Source of the DNA: Alisma plantago-aquatica
Lineage: Eukaryota > Streptophyta > Magnoliopsida > Alismatales > Alismataceae
NCBI GenBank assembly: GCA_963693085.1
Contig: OY856410.1
Coordinates: 1,396,220,363-1,396,284,362 of the forward strand
Direction: 5' to 3'
Length of the DNA: 64,000 bases
Shown: positions 1 to 11,685 of the stretch, piece after piece
Position numbering within the stretch: position 1 is the first letter of the stretch
Layout: the number at the start of each line of letters is the position of its first letter
Notes under the pieces: generated by a model
What the model was told of the DNA's origin: nothing
Seen by the model: the letters and a program-made list of their open reading frames with translations, nothing else
Database searches by the model: none
Made by a program: the position numbers and the translations under genes

Positions 1-1
1 C

Positions 2-252
2 TCAAGCTTCGATGTATAAGGGTGCCATCTTTCACTCGTGGCCTCCACAAGTGAAGACATTGGTGAGGTAAGCGAGGTAAGCTTACATGAGTTATCCAAA
101 GAAACTTTTATTGAAATGTTAAATGCTTCCCATTCACCTTATGTTGAATGCAAGTCTATAAAGAAATGGCTAGGAATGATCATTGATGATTTGTATACTA
201 AAATAGATATTCTTGATGAAAATGAGAAGTTGCATCTTGATAGCATTAATTC
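2..252 (+). pseudogene. copia gag, N-terminal part (first half of a split ORF)
   Basis: An open frame (ATG at 38) encodes about 70 residues with a helical, charged stretch ending LHLDSINS. No stop interrupts it until the LTR boundary at 253. After removing 253-7004 and one copy of the 5-bp duplication, the frame continues exactly into the frame at 7011 onward, so this is the upstream half of the same gag-like protein. The true start is probably upstream of the window. It is similar in character to SIRE-type gag proteins, which are long and coiled-coil rich; no catalytic motif is expected here. Confidence 0.6.
248..252. repeat. Target site duplication, left copy (AATTC)
   Basis: Five bases abutting the left LTR; partner GATTC at 7005-7009 differs at one base. 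Confidence 0.65.
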
Positions 253-1163
253 TGTAACACCCTAACTTTTTTATATAACTAATCCTACATTAGAAAAACC
301 TAATTTCAAATTTCAAATCTTGCTACTTCCTATACAATCCATTAAAACTTAGAGATCCAATGATAATGTCTAAATCATGTTCAGGGATAATTTTTCATTA
401 TCAACTTAATTTAAACTCAATTTCATCAAATGTAACCCTAATTAGTAAACAGTGATGCATGGGGGTTAATGAGAAATTGGCGCTATAAACAAGAATAATT
501 TGACCTAATAATTTTCGTGTGGATTTTAATTGGTAATATCTAGTTTACCCTAAAAGATGAGTCTCAAATTTATTTAGGTTGTCCTATGTATAGGTAATTC
601 TCATTTTTTTCAAAGGGAGAAAACATACAATTATGACTATCAAATAAGAAAACTAACATTCTTTTTTTATTCATAGGGGTCCAATTGGGTAGTCTACCGA
701 TTTTGGCCTCTTTTGGATGGCTATAGACCCACTAATTATATTAAGAAAATAAAATGAATAAATTTCATAAATAATGGTCCTAAATGGATTAGAACTTAGG
801 CTTATATGATCATGATGTGTCATGCACGCCTTCATTTCCTGGTTTCCTATCTCGGGCCTAATCGAATGTCTCTTCTTTATCTATGGGTTCGTTGACCCAT
901 CAAGCATTGGGCGCTCATCCTCCTCACCTGACTCCATGTTAGAAAGGAGCACACACTATACATGGGCATTTGGCCTTCTCTATGTCTCTCCCTATTCTTT
1001 CTCAGCACAAATAGATCTCTCCCTCACATCCTCTCATCATCCTGAACCTTCCCATCCCTTACATGATAGGGTTTTGTTTCTTAGAATCCCTAGTCGAAAA
1101 AAATTTCCTAGTTCTATCATTACTTTAACTCCTCTGATCACATGTACTTCCCTGACCCATCCC

Positions 1164-1173
1164 TTATATAAGA
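1164..1173 (+). promoter_or_regulatory. TATA box in 5' LTR
   Basis: TTATATAAGA in a C-rich context, conserved at the equivalent place in the 3' LTR (4998-5007). Probable start of retroelement transcription about 30 bases downstream. Confidence 0.55.
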
Positions 1174-2504
1174 AACCATTCTAGAATGTTTGGGTACACT
1201 TGTGTATCGTGAGGAAGGCATCTTTAGCCCAGAAAAGTCCCTGACATCTCCAGACCTCGGACCCCGTGTCTCAGTAGAGGTGGGTTCATCGCCGAAGTGA
1301 CTCAGACCCCCTCAAAGCTAGGGGATATCGTCTCGTAGTTCCCTAAGATTCAAAGAAGTTTTCGCAACTCTTTTTCCTTCCAATATTGTAGGTATAATTT
1401 TTTTCCTCTTTTGTACATGTTTCTTGGTTTTGTGAATCCTCGATGGTTTTCTGCTCTGTGGGCCATGTTTTGGGTTGGGTTTTTCTTGTTTGGCTCCACA
1501 GGGACTCCACGATTTTGCTTTGAGTGTTTAGTTACATTTTTTCACCTCCTTTGTCTTTGCAATCATCTTTCATTGCCAGTCTTGGCGGTGGCCACCTTGG
1601 ATCTTCCACCGGTGACTTGCGGCCTCCACCTGGGATCGACGAGGTCAGTTGAGAGGGAGGAAGGCAATGGGATTGATGCTCAGAGATTTGGCTTTCATGA
1701 TGTGGGTCAAATTTGTGTATTGGATTCTTAGTCCATTTCTATTGCAATCCTTTTGTTCCTCGTTGTCCTAAAGATGATGATTCCACGGGACCGATTCTCA
1801 TTTTTGTCCCTAATGGGTTAATTTCAAGTGTTATGCCCTCATGGGCATAATTGGGTTTTTAGTCACCTTGACCACTGGTTGATCACATGTTTTGCATTGA
1901 GGAGATGGTGGTGAGTTTTCTGGCTCCCAGTAGGCAAGTTGGGCAAGGACCCCATCTCCTGAATAATCATTTACATGTGTATTAACAAGCTTTGTGATTG
2001 GTCAGATCTTCGAAAATTTGTATGTAATTAATCAAATGTCAAAAAAATACAAATAAGTACTCGTTAGAAAGATAGAATTACAAGGAATCATAATAACTTG
2101 GTTTTGAAGCATTTTTTGTCCCTAATTCCCATAAACACATAAAGAACTCTAAAACCCTAGAAATCAAGTTTATAATTAGTCATTAACAAGAGTTGATTGT
2201 TCTAGCAGGGTATCTAGGGTTTCATCAGCCTAAATAGGGTGATTATGAGTTTCTCCAATCTCTATAAGTGGTTCATGCACTTTGAACATTATTATCCGAT
2301 GTGTATATGCTATTATGTACAATGTATATGTTATTATGTGAATGTATTATGCATGCTATAGTTTTATTGTTCAAAGTTAAAAGTTATTAGATAGATGAAA
2401 CCATTTATACTATTTATCATCAAGAATCATCATATCACATTGTATTCATGTTTAAGAGCAAGATTAAAGACAATGAATGAACCTTATATAAGATCCTCTT
2501 CATG

Positions 2505-2665
2505 GGATTTCCTAGCATACAATGTACTTCGGTACAAATAATGGGCCATACAGTGTACTTTGGTACAAATCACAGGCTATCCTAGCATCCAGTGTACTTC
2601 GATACAAATTATGGGCTTTCCTAGTATACAATGGACTCCGGTGCAAAAAGAAGAGGCGCTTCGGT
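2505..2665 (+). repeat. Short tandem repeats in 5' LTR, about 40-bp unit
   Basis: Four to five imperfect units containing GTGTACTTCGGTACAAAT and GGGCTTTCCTAGCAT. The 3' LTR carries the same block with a different unit arrangement at 6345-6500. The GTACTTCGGTAC core can fold on itself. Confidence 0.75.
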
Positions 2666-3153
2666 GCAAAATTTGAGGATTATTTATAAGTCAGATAAAA
2701 AGACAATGATAAAATGCAAAGTTTATTTTCATGATGTTTAAATGTTTTCTTTTCGAAGTATATGTTATTTCAGTTTTATAATATGTTCAGTTCCACTTAC
2801 AAACTATTTTATGCATGGTTGGGGGCATGATTCCCATAGGAAAGGAGCAACATCAAGGATAGATCTATCTGAGGACTAGTTGAAGAAGGAGCTCAAGCAC
2901 ATCTAAGACCAGACCTGTGGAGTGCCAACTATCAATAGATTAGATTTTTCCTTCATGTTTATGAGACATGTGTTTTAGTGTGGAGTATGATTTTTATGTT
3001 ATGAGTTTGAAATATGAGAAACTATGCAATGTACCATGTGTTGGTTTATCAAACTTTATTTTTATGCAATGATTATCATTTTGTGACATTCCCGATAAGA
3101 TTATGCTTCCGCTCAACAAATTGTATGTTTTAGAAAATTGGGATGTTACAATA

Positions 3154-3165
3154 TGGTATCAGAGC
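3154..3165 (+). promoter_or_regulatory. Primer binding site, initiator-Met tRNA type
   Basis: TGGTATCAGAGC lies three bases after the 5' LTR; it is the standard complement to the 3' end of plant initiator methionine tRNA used to prime minus-strand cDNA. Confidence 0.9.
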
Positions 3166-4055
3166 TAAAAATATAGTTGGCCACCAGGCTTTTCTCATGA
3201 TTTATTAGGTATCTCTTACATGCCTCCCTTGATGATGTAAAATATATGAATAGAGGATATAAAATCAAGGAGTTAGAATGTATGTCCCTTTTTCTTGAGA
3301 AGTAGGAACCCAATAAGAAATACAAGTCTAGAGAGGTACCTATGGAAATATGTGTTAGGGATAGGATATTATCCAATTTGGATCCTTTGTGTTAACTCTA
3401 TATAGAGATTATCATGTCCTCTCTTAGTCTCAATGGTGATGGCCAACTAATTGAAAATTTTACAGGAGATGTCAAGAGCAAGACTCATTATGCATATGTT
3501 TTCTTATTTCTAGTATATGTGGTATGGGACATGTATGTTAATAAGGTCTTGAACATTATCATAATGAGTTATCACACCTTGAGATTTGTGTCTGGCCAAC
3601 ATAGATCCAAAGGTGCAATCAAGAGAATTAATATAGAAGACCTAAATTGGGTAGCCTCTAAGCCTAATATGAGTGGATGGTAGAGATTAGGATCATGGTA
3701 CCCTTAGGGTTCAAGAAAGACTTGAGGATGAAGTTACCCCCCAAGCAAAAGTGGTTGAGGGTGGACAATTATTATTTTATTTGAGGAAAACAAGTCAAGG
3801 ATGAATTGATGAAATTACTATAATGTCAACTGAGGAAATTGATTTTGAGAATAGGTTGAGGTTATTAATAATTAGGACATGAACTGATCATACAATTTTG
3901 ATGTTTGTTTGGTAAATCCTAAGTATATAATTGACCTAGAACTCTAGGTGACCCTTTTTCAAAAAAAAACTAGAACCTTTTTGGCAAACTAAGATGTTAG
4001 AATTTTCATGTTAAGGACAAAAAAAAACCCTAAGGTGGGTAGACTAGCAGAATTT
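3166..4055 (+). other. Internal region of the nested element, no recognisable coding
   Basis: The roughly 0.9 kb between primer site and polypurine region has no gag, protease, RT or integrase motif. One open frame of 89 codons (3414-3683) is present, but its product is hydrophobic, unrelated to anything I recognise and probably fortuitous. The region therefore defines a large-LTR, non-autonomous element. Confidence 0.7.
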
Positions 4056-4087
4056 TGAGGACAAAATTTATTTCATGTGGGTAGAAC
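4056..4087 (+). promoter_or_regulatory. Polypurine-tract region before the 3' LTR
   Basis: GAGGACAAAATTT followed by GTGGGTAGAAC abuts the LTR start. The arrangement (GGACRAAATTT, then GGTGGGTAGAAY, then TGTAACAYCC) recurs at the TR-GAG element on the other strand near 43750-43785, and a looser version is seen in the chromovirus near 32820-32856. Confidence 0.7.
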
Positions 4088-4997
4088 TGTAACACCCTAA
4101 CATTTTTTATATAAATAGCCTACATTATAAAACCCTCATTTCAAATTTCAAATTTCAAATCTTGCTGCTTCATATAAAATCCATTCAAACTTAAGGATCC
4201 ACTTATAATGTCTAAATCATGTTCAGGGATAATTTTTCATTATCAACTTAATTTAAACTCAATTTCATCAAATGTAACCCTAATTAGTAAATTAGTGACA
4301 CATGGGGGATTAATGAGAAATTGACTCTATAAACAAGAATAATTTGACCTAATAATTTTTGTGTGGACTTTAATTGGTAATATCTGGTTTACCCTAAAAG
4401 ATGAGCCTCAAATTTATTTTAGGTTGTCCTATGTATAGGTAATTCTCATTTTTAAAGGGATAAAACATACATTTAGGACTGTCAAATAAGAAAACTAACA
4501 TTCTTTTTGGATTCACATGGGTCTAATTCAGTAACCTACCAATTTTAGCCTCTTTTGGATGGCTCTAGACCCACTGATTATATTAAGAAAAGAAAATGAA
4601 TAAATTTCATAAATAATGGTCCTAAATGGATTAGAAATTAGGCTTATATGATCCTGATGTGTCACGCATGCCTGGATTTCCTGGTTTCCTATCTCGGGCC
4701 TAATAAAATGGCTTTGCTTTATCCTCTGGGTTTGCGGACCCATTAGGCGTTGGGCGCTCATCCTCCTCACTCAACTCCAAGTCAAAAAGGAGCGCACAGT
4801 ATACATGGGCATCTAGCCTTCCCGATCTCTTTATCTATTCTTTCTCATCACAAATAGATCACTCCCTCACTATTCTCACATCTTCCCATCCCTTACAAGA
4901 TAGGACTTCATTGCCTAGAATCCCAAGTCGACAAAACTTTCTCAGTTCTATCGTTACTTGAACTTCTTCGCTCACCTGTGCTTCCCTGACCCATCTC

Positions 4998-5007
4998 TTA
5001 TATAAGA
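4998..5007 (+). promoter_or_regulatory. TATA box in 3' LTR
   Basis: TTATATAAGA, same context as in the 5' LTR. If still active, it would read out of the element into copia and beyond. Confidence 0.5.
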
Positions 5008-6344
5008 AACCACCCTGGAATGTTTGGGTACACTTGTGTATCATTAGGAAGGCATTGTTAGCCCAAAAAAGTCCCTGACATCTCCGGACCTTAGACCCCT
5101 TGCCTCGGTGGAGGTGGATTCATTGTTGAAGCAACTCAGACCACCAAGAAGCTAGGGGATATTTTCATGCAGCTCTCCAAGAGTCAAAGAAGGTTTTGCA
5201 ACTCTTTTCCTTCTGATATTGTAGGTATTGACTTTTCCCTCTTTTGTATGTTTTCCTAGTTTTGTGAATCCTCAATGGTTTTCTTCTTTGTGAGCCATGT
5301 TTTGGGCTGGATTTTGCTTGTTTGGCTCCATGGGGACTCAACAATTTTGCTCTGAGTGTTGAATTACAATTTTGTAGCCTCCTTTGTCTTTGTGATTGTC
5401 TTTTGTGGCCAGTCTTGGCGGCAGTCATCCTGGATCTTCACTGGTGACTCACAACCTCCACTTGGGATTGAAGAGGTCAGTTGAGAGGGAGGAAGGTGAT
5501 GGGATTGATGCCTAGAGATTTGGCTTTCATGATGCTAGTCAAATTTGTGTATTGAATTCCCGGTCCATCGCTACTGCAATCCTTTTGTTCCTGGTTTTCC
5601 TAAAGATGATGATTCTAGGGGATCAATTTTCATTTTTTGTCCCTGATAGGTTAATTTATGGTGCTACACCCTCATGGGAATATTTGGGTTTTTAGTCACC
5701 TTGACCGCAGGTTTTGCGTTGAGGAGATGGTGGCCAGATTTCTAGCTCCTAATGGGCCAGCTAGGCAAGGGCCCCATCTCCTGGATAATCATTGACATGT
5801 GTACTAAGGAGCTTTATGATTGGTCAGATCTTTGAAATTTTTTATTTAATTAATTAAATGTCAAAAAAATACAAATGAGTACTTGTTGGAAAGATAAAAA
5901 TACAAGGAATCATAATAACTTGGTTTTGAAGCCTATTTTGGTCCCTAATTCCCATCAACCTATAAAGAACTCTAAAATGCTAGAAATCAAGTTTATAATT
6001 AGTCATCAACAAGAGTTAATTGTTTCAATAGGGTATCTAGGGTTTCATCAGCCTTAATAGGGTGATTAGGAGTTGTTCCAATCTCTTTAACTGATCCATG
6101 CACTTTGAACATTATTATTGGATGTTTATATGCTATTATGTACAATGTACATGTTATTATGTGAATGTATTATGCATGCTATAGTTTTATTGTTCAAAGT
6201 TAAAAGTTATTAGATAAATGAAATCATTTTTATTGTTTATTATCAACAATCATTATATCACATTGTATTCATGTTTAAGATCAGGAGTAAAGATTATTCA
6301 AGAGTAAGAGTAAAGATAATGAATTAACCTTATATAGATCCTCG

Positions 6345-6500
6345 TCATGGGCTTTCCTGGCATTCAGTGTACTTCTCTGTAAATCATGGGCTTTCCTAGA
6401 ATATAGTGTACTTCGATACAAATCATGGGCTTTCCTAGCATACAGTGTGCTTCGGTACAAATCATGGGTTTTCCTAACATACATAGCACTCTGGTGCAAA
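6345..6500 (+). repeat. Short tandem repeats in 3' LTR, about 40-bp unit
   Basis: Same repeat as 2505-2665. Its periodicity creates repetitive reading frames on the minus strand (repeats of the type ARKAHDLYRSTLY) that are artefacts of the tandem array, not a gene. Confidence 0.75.
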
Positions 6501-7004
6501 GATAAGAGGCACTTTGGTGCAAATTTTGAGGATTCTTATATAAGTCAGATAAAAGACAATGATAAAACACAAAGTTTACTTTCATGATGTTTAAATGTTT
6601 TCTTTTCAAATTATATGTTATTTTAGTTTTATAATATGTTCAATTCCACTTATAAACTATTTTATGCATGGTTGGGGATGCGATGCCCGCAGGAAATAAG
6701 CAATGTCAAGGATAGAGCTTTCTGAGGACCAGTTGAAGAAGGAACTCAAGGACATCTAAGACTAGACCTGGTGGGATGCCAACTATTAATTGATTAGATT
6801 TTTCCTTCATGCTTATGTGACATGTGTTTTAGTGTAGAGTGTGGGTTTTATGTTATGCGTTTGATATATGAGAAACTATGCAATGTATCCTGTGTTGGTT
6901 TATCAAACTTTATTTTTATGCAATGATTGTCATTTTGTGACATTCCCAATAAGATTATGCTTTCACTCGGTGAATTGTATGTTTTAGAAAATTGGGATGT
7001 TTTA

Positions 7005-7009
7005 GATTC
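7005..7009. repeat. Target site duplication, right copy (GATTC)
   Basis: Five bases directly after the right LTR, matching AATTC at 248-252 with one change. The identification is supported by gag frame continuity across the insertion. Confidence 0.65.
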
Positions 7010-7922
7010 CTTGTGAGAGAAGTTTCTTGACCTTGAGATCCAATATAATGGAGTTGAAGTAGAGAGTGGTATCTACCTTAAGAACATCAACAACCTTAAG
7101 GAAGAAAATCAAGCCCTAGTATATAAGCTTACTTTGCTTAAAAATAAAAATGATGATATTAAGCTTGTTATTGATGCTATTAAGGATGGGAATAGAGTTT
7201 ATCTTGATGAGATTGTTTTTCTTAGAACTGAAAATGCTATATTGCTTGAACAAGTAAATGATCTCTCTTCTAGACCTTTATTGTCTAGTCATGAAGTTGC
7301 TAGTTTGACTTTAGAGAAAGATTCTTATCTTACTAAAGCCCTCTGTGTGGAGGCCGAATTAATTCATGCACAAGATGATCTTTCTAGTTTATGTTTCACT
7401 GTCATTACTCTTAGTGATGATAATCACAAATGAAGAGATTTCTTGCAAAAATTCCTCAAAGGAAAGAAATTCCTCAATGAAGTTCTAGATCACTCTACCA
7501 AACATAGTGGTACTAGTGGTTTGGGATATGTAAAGGGAGCTCCAAAGCGTGAGAGCAAGGGAAAGGGTAAGAAAAAGAGAAAGGGGCCTCCTATCTTCCA
7601 TGGAGAGTCCTCTGGCTCTAAGAACCTTATGGTTCATGTGCATTGCAAGAGTGATGACCATTACTCTACTTATTGTCCTTATAGAGAGAAGGGGACCAAC
7701 CCTAAGAATGCACTTCTTGTAGATGGCCTACATCACAATTTAATAAGTGTTAGTCAACTTTGTGATAATGGTTATCTTGTTCTTTTTACCTCATGTGAAT
7801 GCTTGCTTCTATATTCCCTCTCCTACAATGTTATATATAAGGGAATTAGAAATGGTAATCTCTATATTATTGTGCTTGACTCTATTAAGCCTATTGTTGT
7901 AGATGTCTTGTTTCCAACTTGA
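7010..7922 (+). pseudogene. copia gag C-terminal part, degenerate zinc knuckle and pre-integrase region
   Basis: One frame runs from 7011 to 7922 with in-frame TGA stops at 7014-7016 and 7431-7433. The first part is a charged coiled-coil-like gag tail with repeated Asn/Glu/Leu (for example ENAILLEQVND). A basic KGKGKKKRKG stretch precedes a nucleocapsid knuckle near 7645-7680 that keeps C-x4-H-x4-C but has lost its first Cys. The frame then jumps directly to the region that normally follows the protease (LHHNLISVSQLCDNGY), so the protease is deleted. The frame is lost near 7920. Confidence 0.75.
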
Positions 7923-8278
7923 ATGATATTTCTTTGTGGCACTATAGGCTTGGTCATATAAATATGCATCAAATGAAGTAGTTGAGCAAAAAGGATTTGG
8001 TTAAGGGACTTCCTAAATTGGATTTTGAAAAGGATGAGATATGCCAACCTTGTACCCAAGGAACAAAAACCAAGTCCTCCTTCAAATCCAAAGGAGTCCT
8101 TGGCACCAAAAGAGTTCTTGAGCTTTTTCACATTGATCTATTTGGACCAATGTGTACGCAATCGCTTCGTGGTAGCAAGTATTGTCTTGTGATTGTCAAT
8201 GATTTTTCTCGCTATACTTGGACCTTCTTTCTTGTTTCAAAAAGTAAAACTCTCGATGTTTTCTCGACTTTTTTCTAG
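7923..8278 (+). pseudogene. copia gag-pre-integrase zinc motif and start of integrase core
   Basis: The H-x-H / C-x2-C zinc motif is visible (WHYRLGHINMHQM ... CQPC), followed by the start of the integrase catalytic core with its first Asp (ELFHIDLFGPM) and the VNDFSRYTW motif. A TAG stop interrupts the zinc region near 7979-7981. The frame ends at 8278; the second Asp and the Glu of the DDE triad are absent because sequence jumps to reverse transcriptase soon after. The product would have been the copia integrase that inserts cDNA. Confidence 0.85.
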
Positions 8279-8344
8279 ACAGTGTCTATACCCAAAGTCA
8301 ATTCTGCCTTGTTTCTAAAACACACTTCTAGCAATTTCTTGATT

Positions 8345-8708
8345 ATTTAGATTTATGTTGATGATATTATTTTTGGTGGAACTGATATTGATCTTTGTAA
8401 GAAGTTTAGTTCTCTTATGTTGAGTGAGTTTGAGATGAGCATGATGTGGGAGCTTACATTCTTCCTTGGCTTTCAAATCAAACAAATGAAAAATGGGAAC
8501 TTCATCAACCAAGGAAAATACACCAATGAACTACTCAAGCACTTTGGTATGGAGAACACCAAGCCAATGGACACCCCCATGTCAAACACCACCAAGCTTG
8601 ATAGAGATGAGAAAGGAGAAAAGGTAGATGAGAAGTTCTATAGAGGTATGATTGGAAGTTTACTTTATTTAGCTACCTCTAGACCTGATATAATGTCTAG
8701 TCCTGGCT
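8345..8708 (+). pseudogene. copia reverse transcriptase, C-terminal half
   Basis: Begins just before the catalytic YVDDIIFGG motif (near 8354) and runs through FFLGFQIKQ, the KYTNELLKHFGM stretch and YRGMIGSLLYLATSRPDI, all typical of copia RT. The N-terminal half of RT is missing. A stop at 8708-8710 and local disruption follow, where intact copies read on into VLARFQ-type sequence. The motif style matches SIRE-like elements. Confidence 0.88.
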
Positions 8709-8710
8709 AG

Positions 8711-9317
8711 TGTGCTCGCTTTCAATCAAGTCCTAGGAGATCACATCTTATGGTTGTTAAGAGGATTTTGAGGTATCTATCCAAAAGCAAAAAACTTGGA
8801 CTATGGTATCCCAAGTCAAGGTACTTTACTCTTACTGCTTATAGTGATGTTGATTATGCAGGTTGTTTGATTGATAGAAAGTGCACAAGTGGCACTTGCT
8901 TCTTCCTAGGACCATGCCTAGTTTCTTGGTTCTCTAAGAAACAAAGCATTGTGGCTCTTTAAACTATTGAGGCTGAATATATTGCAGCTAGAATTTGTTG
9001 TGCTTGAGTCCTATGGATGAAGTAATGCTCCAAGACTTTAAAATTCATTTTGATGTTTCCCTATCTATTGTGATAATACTAGTACAATTAAATTGTCTTA
9101 CAATCCTATATTGCATAGTAGAGATAAAAATATAGAGGTTTGTCATCACTTTCTTTGTAACCACATTGCTAAGAAGGATAGTTATATCACGCATGTGGAT
9201 ACGGAGAATCAGCTTGTGAACATTTTCACGAAACCTCTAGCTAGAGAGAAATTTGCTTTTATTAGATCAAAACTGCTTATAACTGCTCTTGATGATATTG
9301 GCATGCCTTCTAGATAG
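8711..9317 (+). pseudogene. copia RNase H and C-terminus of pol
   Basis: Contains the RNase H first Asp context (AYSDVDYAGCLIDRKCTSG), the Glu context (IEAEYIAA) and the last Asp context (IYCDNTSTIKLS), then the usual pol tail with HFLCNHI, VDTENQLVNIFTKPL and a stop at 9315-9317. It is broken by a stop at 8960-8962 and by a stop near 9007. About 54 bases of untranslated copia DNA remain before the next element starts near 9372. Confidence 0.85.
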
Positions 9318-9371
9318 TTGTTATATTACCTATATGTTTCTTGCTTAAAATTGATCATCTCTTACTTGCTA

Positions 9372-11671
9372 TGTGACTGGCCTAAATCACGCGTCAAAAA
9401 GAGCGGATTTAAAGTAGTCAGACTTTTAAAGAGATAACCCGACTCTCAGGCCCCCGCAACGATAATGGGGTTCGATGTAGTGATCGGGGTCGAACACAGG
9501 GACAAGGTTGGTAGTGCCAAGAATGCGGGATCAACACTTCTATACCCCGGTAGAAAAAGAAGAGGATAAAAGGTGTTCCCCATGGGATGGCAAACTGAAG
9601 GCAAAAACAAAAGGGCCAAAGAAGAGAAAAGAAAAGAAAACAAACTAAAACGAGAATTAACTAAACCGCTCCCTTAACCAACATATTATCCCTCTTCCCC
9701 GCATGCACAAATCAAAACTACGAGCAACCATGCAAAGCCTCATTCCACTCTCTCTCAAGATGAGGAAAGAAATAGACTTAAAAGAAGTCTCTCTCTTCAG
9801 AAGACAGCTCAAAAGCCCTACGGCAAAACATACGGTTTAAATCACCAGCAATCTAACACTCTCGTGCAATCATGCTGCTCTACGTCACGGATAGAAGCGA
9901 TATTAGTCTCTCAAGATACTGATGATCAAACATCGCAAGACGATAGAGGTAACTTTCATATGGGCAAGGATAAATAGACAAGAAAGGATAGATATGCCGC
10001 AACAAGGGAACAAAGTAAAGAAAAACTATATCCCCAACTGGAGTTACAAGAACGATGAGGGTTTTAGGGTTTTAGCAGTTTTTAGGGGTTTTGCGCACCA
10101 TCTTCCAAGGAGATAAAACTATTGTCAAGGTTAGGCACGAAGGAAGAAAACTTAGGAATAACAAGCGGCAGCAGAAAACACCCTGCACCCCTTCTCTCAA
10201 AAGGGTGCCTCCAACCAAATGCCAACACCCTCTCTCAAGGGTAGGGGACATTGGTTGGAGTGGGAAAGCAACCCAAAGTAGCTCCAACCCTGGGTACTCT
10301 CGTTCACCCGGGTCAGACTGAGATCTAGAGTTACAACGTTCTTCAATTGGAAGAGATGAAACGGGAAACACATTTCGATAGCTAGACAAAACATGATCCA
10401 AACATACAAGCTAGGGCTGAGATGCTAAATAAGAAATCATCCAACAAAAAGGGAACCAACCACAGAGCAACAAGTATTAAACTCCACAGCTTTTATAAGC
10501 ATAGATATTGTGAAAAAGAGGTTCAGTTACAATGCGTATTAAATGAAAGTAAATGTTGAAAAGGGAAGATAGGTATCGCCTCCTTGATGTAGGAGGGTGA
10601 TATGCAGCAGTGACCCCTAAGGCACAACTAACCTAGTACCGGGCAGAAGCTCTGCCCGATATGCCCATGTCAGGCAGCCACCCTGTTGGATGGCACACCA
10701 TGACGGGCAGGCGTATCGGTCAGGGCTTCCTACCCGATACGGTCATGTCGGGTGACACGCCATGACGATGATATGTATTGGGTTCGGTGCTCTGTCGGGT
10801 TAGAAGGGAATTAGGTTCTCCGGTTCCTTGTATCGGGTGTAAAGGGTGAGCCGTCTCGGGTTGAAGCCCATCTAGGGACCCGACACGCTGGGTGGCCTTC
10901 TTGGTCATATCAGTCTGTTGCGACTATCGGGACAGGTTCTACGTGAACCATTCCCGCCCCTCTCGGGTTGGGGGTGTGCTCACCTAGTATCGCCCGGCAC
11001 GCCTTGGTTGTCGACACACTATCTCCTGAAGCTTTCCGAAGTTAGCTTTCACCAGGTTTCGACCCGTCCCATTAGAGTCATATAACTGCTATTTATAGGC
11101 AGTAGTTGGAGGAGGTTGTGGTTTTCTAGGTGCCATGTATCCTTGATCGGCTCCACACACGAGGCTTTGGGGATGATCGCCATGTGTGTGTCGCCTGGCA
11201 CAGTAGGTCGTCGTGACGTGCCGGGCTGCAAGCGTATCGGGCGACAACGGCAGGCAGACGCTCCCGACGAGTGGCTCGTACCGGGCGACGTGCCATAGTA
11301 GGCTGATTAGTCATGGCGGGCGGAGCTCTCTATTGGGTAAGTAACGTACCGCCCATCAGGGCCTCCTTGCACGGCACGCCCGTGTCGTGTTGCTTGTATA
11401 TCGAGCTAAAGCTATGATGGGTGAGTAGCGTGTCGGGTGCTGGCCGAAGGGCCGATGCGGGTGAGCATCGTTCATGGGTCGGGACGGGCCTTTAGCAGTT
11501 TTTTAGGTACAAAATAGGGAAAATTTTGTACAAAAGATGGAAAAAGAGTTGAGGGCGTAGCGTAGTTTATTTTTGTGCAAAACATGACAAAATTTAGAGG
11601 AAAAACAATTTTAGAGAGCAGTTTTGTCAAGGAAATAAGTACTATAAACAGCCATAAAATGAGTGTTATCA
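9372..11671 (-). repeat. 3' LTR of the Athila-like element
   Basis: The LTR start (minus strand TGATAACACT) directly follows a polypurine tract at 11672-11680. Near its far end, CCCTGTGTTCGACCCC (reverse of about 9487-9502) matches the U5 wording common in Athila/Tat LTRs. The interior at 10620-11470 is GC-rich and full of CCGATAC / TCGGGTG-like words also found in this element's spacer at 24.7-25.9 kb. The outer boundary is inferred from a TG dinucleotide after the copia remnant. Confidence 0.6.
11089..11099 (-). promoter_or_regulatory. TATA box of the Athila-like LTR
   Basis: Reverse complement reads CCTATAAATAG in a good TATA context, upstream of the C-rich transcribed part of the LTR in the element's own direction. 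Confidence 0.5.
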
Positions 11672-11685
11672 ACTCCCCCAAACTT
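11672..11685 (-). promoter_or_regulatory. Polypurine tract of the Athila-like element
   Basis: Minus-strand AAGTTTGGGGGAGT immediately before LTR start TGATAACACT. It is preceded by GAGGACAATCAAAATGC, the usual wording in Athila/Tat elements. Confidence 0.8.

Larger units (their letters stand above)
253..3150 (+). repeat. 5' LTR of the nested non-autonomous element
   Basis: Starts TGTAACACCC and ends GGGATGTTACA, immediately followed by the primer binding site. It matches 4088-7004 along its whole length. Short open frames within it (822-1184, 1411-1731) are not conserved as protein in the other LTR and are not genes. Confidence 0.9.
253..7004 (+). mobile_element. Non-autonomous LTR retrotransposon (LARD-type) nested in copia gag
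   Basis: Two long direct repeats (253-3150 and 4088-7004) flank about 937 bases that carry a primer site and polypurine tract but no gag or pol. Ends are TGTAACACCC at the left and GGGATGTTACA at the first LTR's end; the last three bases of the second LTR have mutated to TTA. The 5-bp target duplication is AATTC (248-252) against GATTC (7005-7009). Removing the element restores the copia gag frame. By eye the LTRs differ by several percent, so the insertion is old. With no coding capacity it must have used another element's proteins. Confidence 0.85.
4088..7004 (+). repeat. 3' LTR of the nested non-autonomous element
   Basis: Second copy of the 2.9-kb repeat, beginning TGTAACACCC directly after a purine-rich tract and ending GGGATGTT plus a mutated last triplet. 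Numerous substitutions and small indels distinguish it from the 5' copy, for example in the tandem block near 6345-6500. Confidence 0.9.
1..9371 (+). mobile_element. Ty1/copia retrotransposon, SIRE-like, decayed and interrupted
   Basis: Recognisable pieces follow copia order on the + strand: gag, zinc knuckle, gag-pre-integrase, start of integrase, end of reverse transcriptase, RNase H. The protease, most of the integrase and the front of the reverse transcriptase are missing, so internal deletions have occurred. The wording of the RT and RNase H pieces is closest to the SIRE/Maximus lineage as I know it. The 5' LTR lies before the window and no 3' LTR is seen before the next element begins near 9372. 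A complete LTR element (253-7004) is nested in gag. Family assignment is confident; lineage is moderate. Confidence 0.8.

Noticed and set aside
822..1731. Two + strand open frames (822-1184, 1411-1731) as possible genes
   Set aside because: They lie inside an LTR; the matching positions of the other LTR do not keep the frames open.
6281..6609. Repetitive minus-strand peptides (ARKAHDLYRST repeats) as a repeat protein
   Set aside because: They come from the 40-bp tandem repeats of the LTR and are open only because the unit lacks stops.
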